DNA from: Synechococcaceae bacterium WBB_10_009
GTDB taxonomy: Bacteria; Cyanobacteriota; Cyanobacteriia; PCC-6307; Cyanobiaceae
Direction of reading: 5' to 3'
DNA length: 7,372 nucleotides
Assembly: GCA_010030955.1 (NCBI GenBank)
Contig: RHBP01000083.1
Span: 1-7,372, forward strand
The notes beneath the pieces were generated by a model. The model saw only the letters and a list, made by a program, of their open reading frames with translations, did not search any database and was not told the origin of the DNA. The position numbers and the translations under genes were made by a program. Positions 5,809 through 7,372 of the stretch are shown here, in pieces. Position 1 is the first letter of the stretch, and the number at the start of each line of letters is the position of its first letter.

Positions 5809-6879
5809 TGAGGCTTGGTGGCCGATCCGTTGCAGCAGCTGCGCTGCCTGGCGATCACCACCATCGGGAACAGGGGCGGCGGTGGGCGCCAGCAACGGCT
5901 GATCCAGCTGCCAATCCCCCTGCTGCAGCTGCTCACGGCTGATCAGGCGGTGCCGGCTGTGGCGCTCCAGGGCCTGCTCCAGCACGGGCGCCTCGGCAAA
6001 GCCCTCGCGGCGCACCACCTGCAGCCCCACCCCCGCCGCCATGGCCTCACAGAAGGTGCTGTAGCCCGGTTTGGTGAACACCCGGCCGCACAGGGGCAAC
6101 AGCTCCAGCGGCCGGATGTCGGCGGGGAGGCGAATGACATTGGCGGCGCCGCAGTCGAGGCCCGGATCGGACACCACGAAACGGTGTTCGGGCCAGGCTT
6201 CGAACAGGGGCCGCTCCACATGCAGGCCCATGCCGCCGAAGCCCACCATCACGGTGCGCTCGCGGGGGTGATCCAGGCCCAAGCGTTGCGCCAGGGCGGC
6301 GGCATCCTCCCGGGGCCGGCCCGGGGTGAGGCCCACGGCGGTGGTGGGCAGGCCCCAGGGCATGGCCATGGCAAAGGGGCAGGCGATCAGGGCCGTGCCC
6401 TGGCGGTAGCCGGCACCGGCAGCGGCGGCCCAGGGCTCAAACCGCGGGCCCATCGGCCCATAGATCGCATCCCAACCGAAATTGCCCATGAACACCAGCG
6501 CAGCCCCCACCGCCTGGGCCAGGGCGGCGGCGGCCGGCGGCACATCCGCCAGCACCAGCAGCGGTTGCCGTTGCTCCAGCAGCCAGGCGCGCTCGGCGGC
6601 CAGCTGCGCCGGCAATTGCTGCTCCAGGCGCTCGAGGGCCGCAAGGGTGGCGTCGGGGTCGGAGCCGAGGGCATCGGCCTGCAACACGCCCACATCCCAG
6701 CGGCAGGGGCGGTGCTCGAACGGCACCGCGCCGAAGGCCAGCCGCAGGAACGCCTCCGGCAACGGCGTGGAGAGCACCAGACGCCACTGGGGCTGAAGGC
6801 GGTGCAGGGCCGTGAGCACCGAGGCCACCCGGGAGCCATGGCCGTAGCCATGGCCGCTGACGCAGGCGTAGATCAGCAC
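5791..6879 (-). CDS. GT-B-fold glycosyltransferase-like protein (MurG/L-arabinokinase N-terminal type)
   Basis: The 362-residue product resembles GT-B glycosyltransferases related to MurG and to the N-terminal domain of L-arabinokinase. The N-terminus has the glycine-rich loop CVSGHGYGHGSR (6-17), typical of the acceptor-side domain. The second half has MVGFGGMGLHVERPLFEAWP (211-230), VVSDPGL (235-241) and the donor-side signature FTKPGYSTFCEAMAAGVG (268-285) followed by REGFAEAPVLEQAL (291-304), where such enzymes bind a nucleotide sugar. Donor and acceptor cannot be named. No signal peptide is seen. GTG 6879 is chosen because the conserved LIYACVSGHG begins right after it; the frame is open to 7278, but that part is an Arg/Pro/Gly-rich shadow of the neighbouring gene. 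The start overlaps the metallophosphoesterase stop by 7 bases, suggesting translational coupling, and no separate Shine-Dalgarno is seen. The stop lies in an intrinsic terminator. Confidence 0.8.
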   Translation of the reverse strand: MLIYACVSGHGYGHGSRVASVLTALHRLQPQWRLVLSTPLPEAFLRLAFGAVPFEHRPCRWDVGVLQADALGSDPDATLAALERLEQQLPAQLAAERAWLLEQRQPLLVLADVPPAAAALAQAVGAALVFMGNFGWDAIYGPMGPRFEPWAAAAGAGYRQGTALIACPFAMAMPWGLPTTAVGLTPGRPREDAAALAQRLGLDHPRERTVMVGFGGMGLHVERPLFEAWPEHRFVVSDPGLDCGAANVIRLPADIRPLELLPLCGRVFTKPGYSTFCEAMAAGVGLQVVRREGFAEAPVLEQALERHSRHRLISREQLQQGDWQLDQPLLAPTAAPVPDGGDRQAAQLLQRIGHQASSPLQR

Positions 6880-7372
6880 GGTTCGAGGGCGGCGTCGTGG
6901 TGGAGGGTCTGCCGGTAGAGCAGCTGGCCGTCCAGGCCAAACCAGCGGTGGCTCACCTCCACGGGCTGGCCATCGCGCAGCACCACCCAGCTGAAATGGC
7001 GCAGCTCGCGGCCCTGGCCGTCGCGGCCATGGCGGGGCACATCGGCGCTGTTGAGGTAGGCGGTGCCGGCCCGATCCCGGCAGAAGCTGCGGCGCTCCCC
7101 CTGGCCGCGCTTGAGGCGGTGGTGCATGTGGCCGAACACCACCAACGGCACGGGCCGGTGGCGGCGGATGCGGTCGATGGCCAGGGCCAGATCCTGGTCG
7201 CCCCAGTCGCAGGCGGGGCGCTTCCAATCGCGGCCGCAGGGATCCGCCACCTCGCTGCCCAGGCCGGAGGGGCCGCAATGGGCGAGCAGCACCAGGGGCA
7301 GGGCGGGATCGGCGGCCACGGCGGCGTCGACGATGCGCTGAACCGACTCCTCCAAGCTCAGGGGCCCAAACA
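6873..7372 (-). CDS. Metallophosphoesterase, TIGR04168-like, 5' end beyond the window
   Basis: The frame is open from the right edge (first full codon at 7370) to TGA at 6873-6875, so only the C-terminal part, about 165 residues, is seen. It carries the later metal-binding blocks of calcineurin-like phosphoesterases: LLAHCGPSGLGSE, with its histidine, and VVFGHMHHRLKRG, the GHxH signature. GTAYLNSADVPRHGRD and LRHFSWVVLRDGQPVEVSHR follow, matching what I recall of the cyanobacterial/plant TIGR04168 group. The N-terminal metal ligands lie outside the window. The substrate is unknown. A TTG at 7355 is not the true start, since the conserved-looking FGPLSLEESVQ continues upstream of it. The gene overlaps the glycosyltransferase start by 7 bases and very probably shares its transcript. 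Confidence 0.85.
   Translation of the reverse strand, partial: FGPLSLEESVQRIVDAAVAADPALPLVLLAHCGPSGLGSEVADPCGRDWKRPACDWGDQDLALAIDRIRRHRPVPLVVFGHMHHRLKRGQGERRSFCRDRAGTAYLNSADVPRHGRDGQGRELRHFSWVVLRDGQPVEVSHRWFGLDGQLLYRQTLHHDAALEPC

Noticed and set aside
5815..6918. Plus-strand open frame of 367 codons opposite the glycosyltransferase
   Set aside because: Its codons mirror the real minus-strand gene, and its His/Gly/Gln-rich product has no family features.
6880..7278. N-terminal extension of the glycosyltransferase frame
   Set aside because: It is an Arg/Pro/Gly-rich shadow of the metallophosphoesterase; conserved GT-B sequence starts right after GTG 6879.
1..7372. Mobile elements, CRISPR arrays, prophage or defence genes
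   Set aside because: No transposase, integrase, terminal repeats, spaced direct repeats or phage structural genes were seen; the only phage-like item is the lone GH104 domain.

Overview
The window looks like ordinary chromosome from a high-GC picocyanobacterium of the Cyanobium / freshwater-euryhaline Synechococcus type. The evidence is the very G+C-rich coding sequence, a Psb32-like TPM-domain protein with a signal peptide, a cyanobacterial/plant-type TIGR04168-like metallophosphoesterase, and tightly packed housekeeping genes. The taxon is inferred from gene content; there is no marker gene such as rRNA.

Left part, plus strand: the C-terminal part of the RecQ helicase (1-663), then aroB, 3-dehydroquinate synthase (710-1831). 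Converging on aroB is a minus-strand pair: a MidA/NDUFAF7-type methyltransferase (2521-3714), followed after 21 bases by a small polytopic membrane protein (1824-2499). The membrane protein's restored 3' end overlaps the aroB 3' end by 8 bases. Middle: a plus-strand Psb32-like gene (3763-4578) diverges from the methyltransferase across only 48 bases. It converges with a minus-strand secreted GH104 (lambda R-type) muramidase (4590-5396). Right part, minus strand: a TIGR04168-like metallophosphoesterase (truncated by the window end) overlaps by 7 bases a GT-B glycosyltransferase (5791-6879), which ends in a clear intrinsic terminator.

Between the muramidase start and that terminator lies the only long non-coding stretch (5397-5790). 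Its central 240 bases are about 47% G+C by hand count, far below the genes, and it is crowded with perfect short inverted repeats. It is the most interesting sequence here: a candidate structured leader or small RNA, or a regulatory region.

Two genes, recQ and the small membrane protein, each read correctly only if one extra base is removed (near 255-259 and near 1874-1875). Two same-direction single-base events in otherwise well-preserved genes point to assembly or sequencing error more than to true decay, but this cannot be settled from the sequence.

No mobile element, CRISPR array, tRNA, rRNA or phage module was seen. I found no convincing new multi-gene system; the points worth following are the non-coding region, the two frameshifts, the chromosomal phage-type muramidase and the unassigned pore-like membrane protein.
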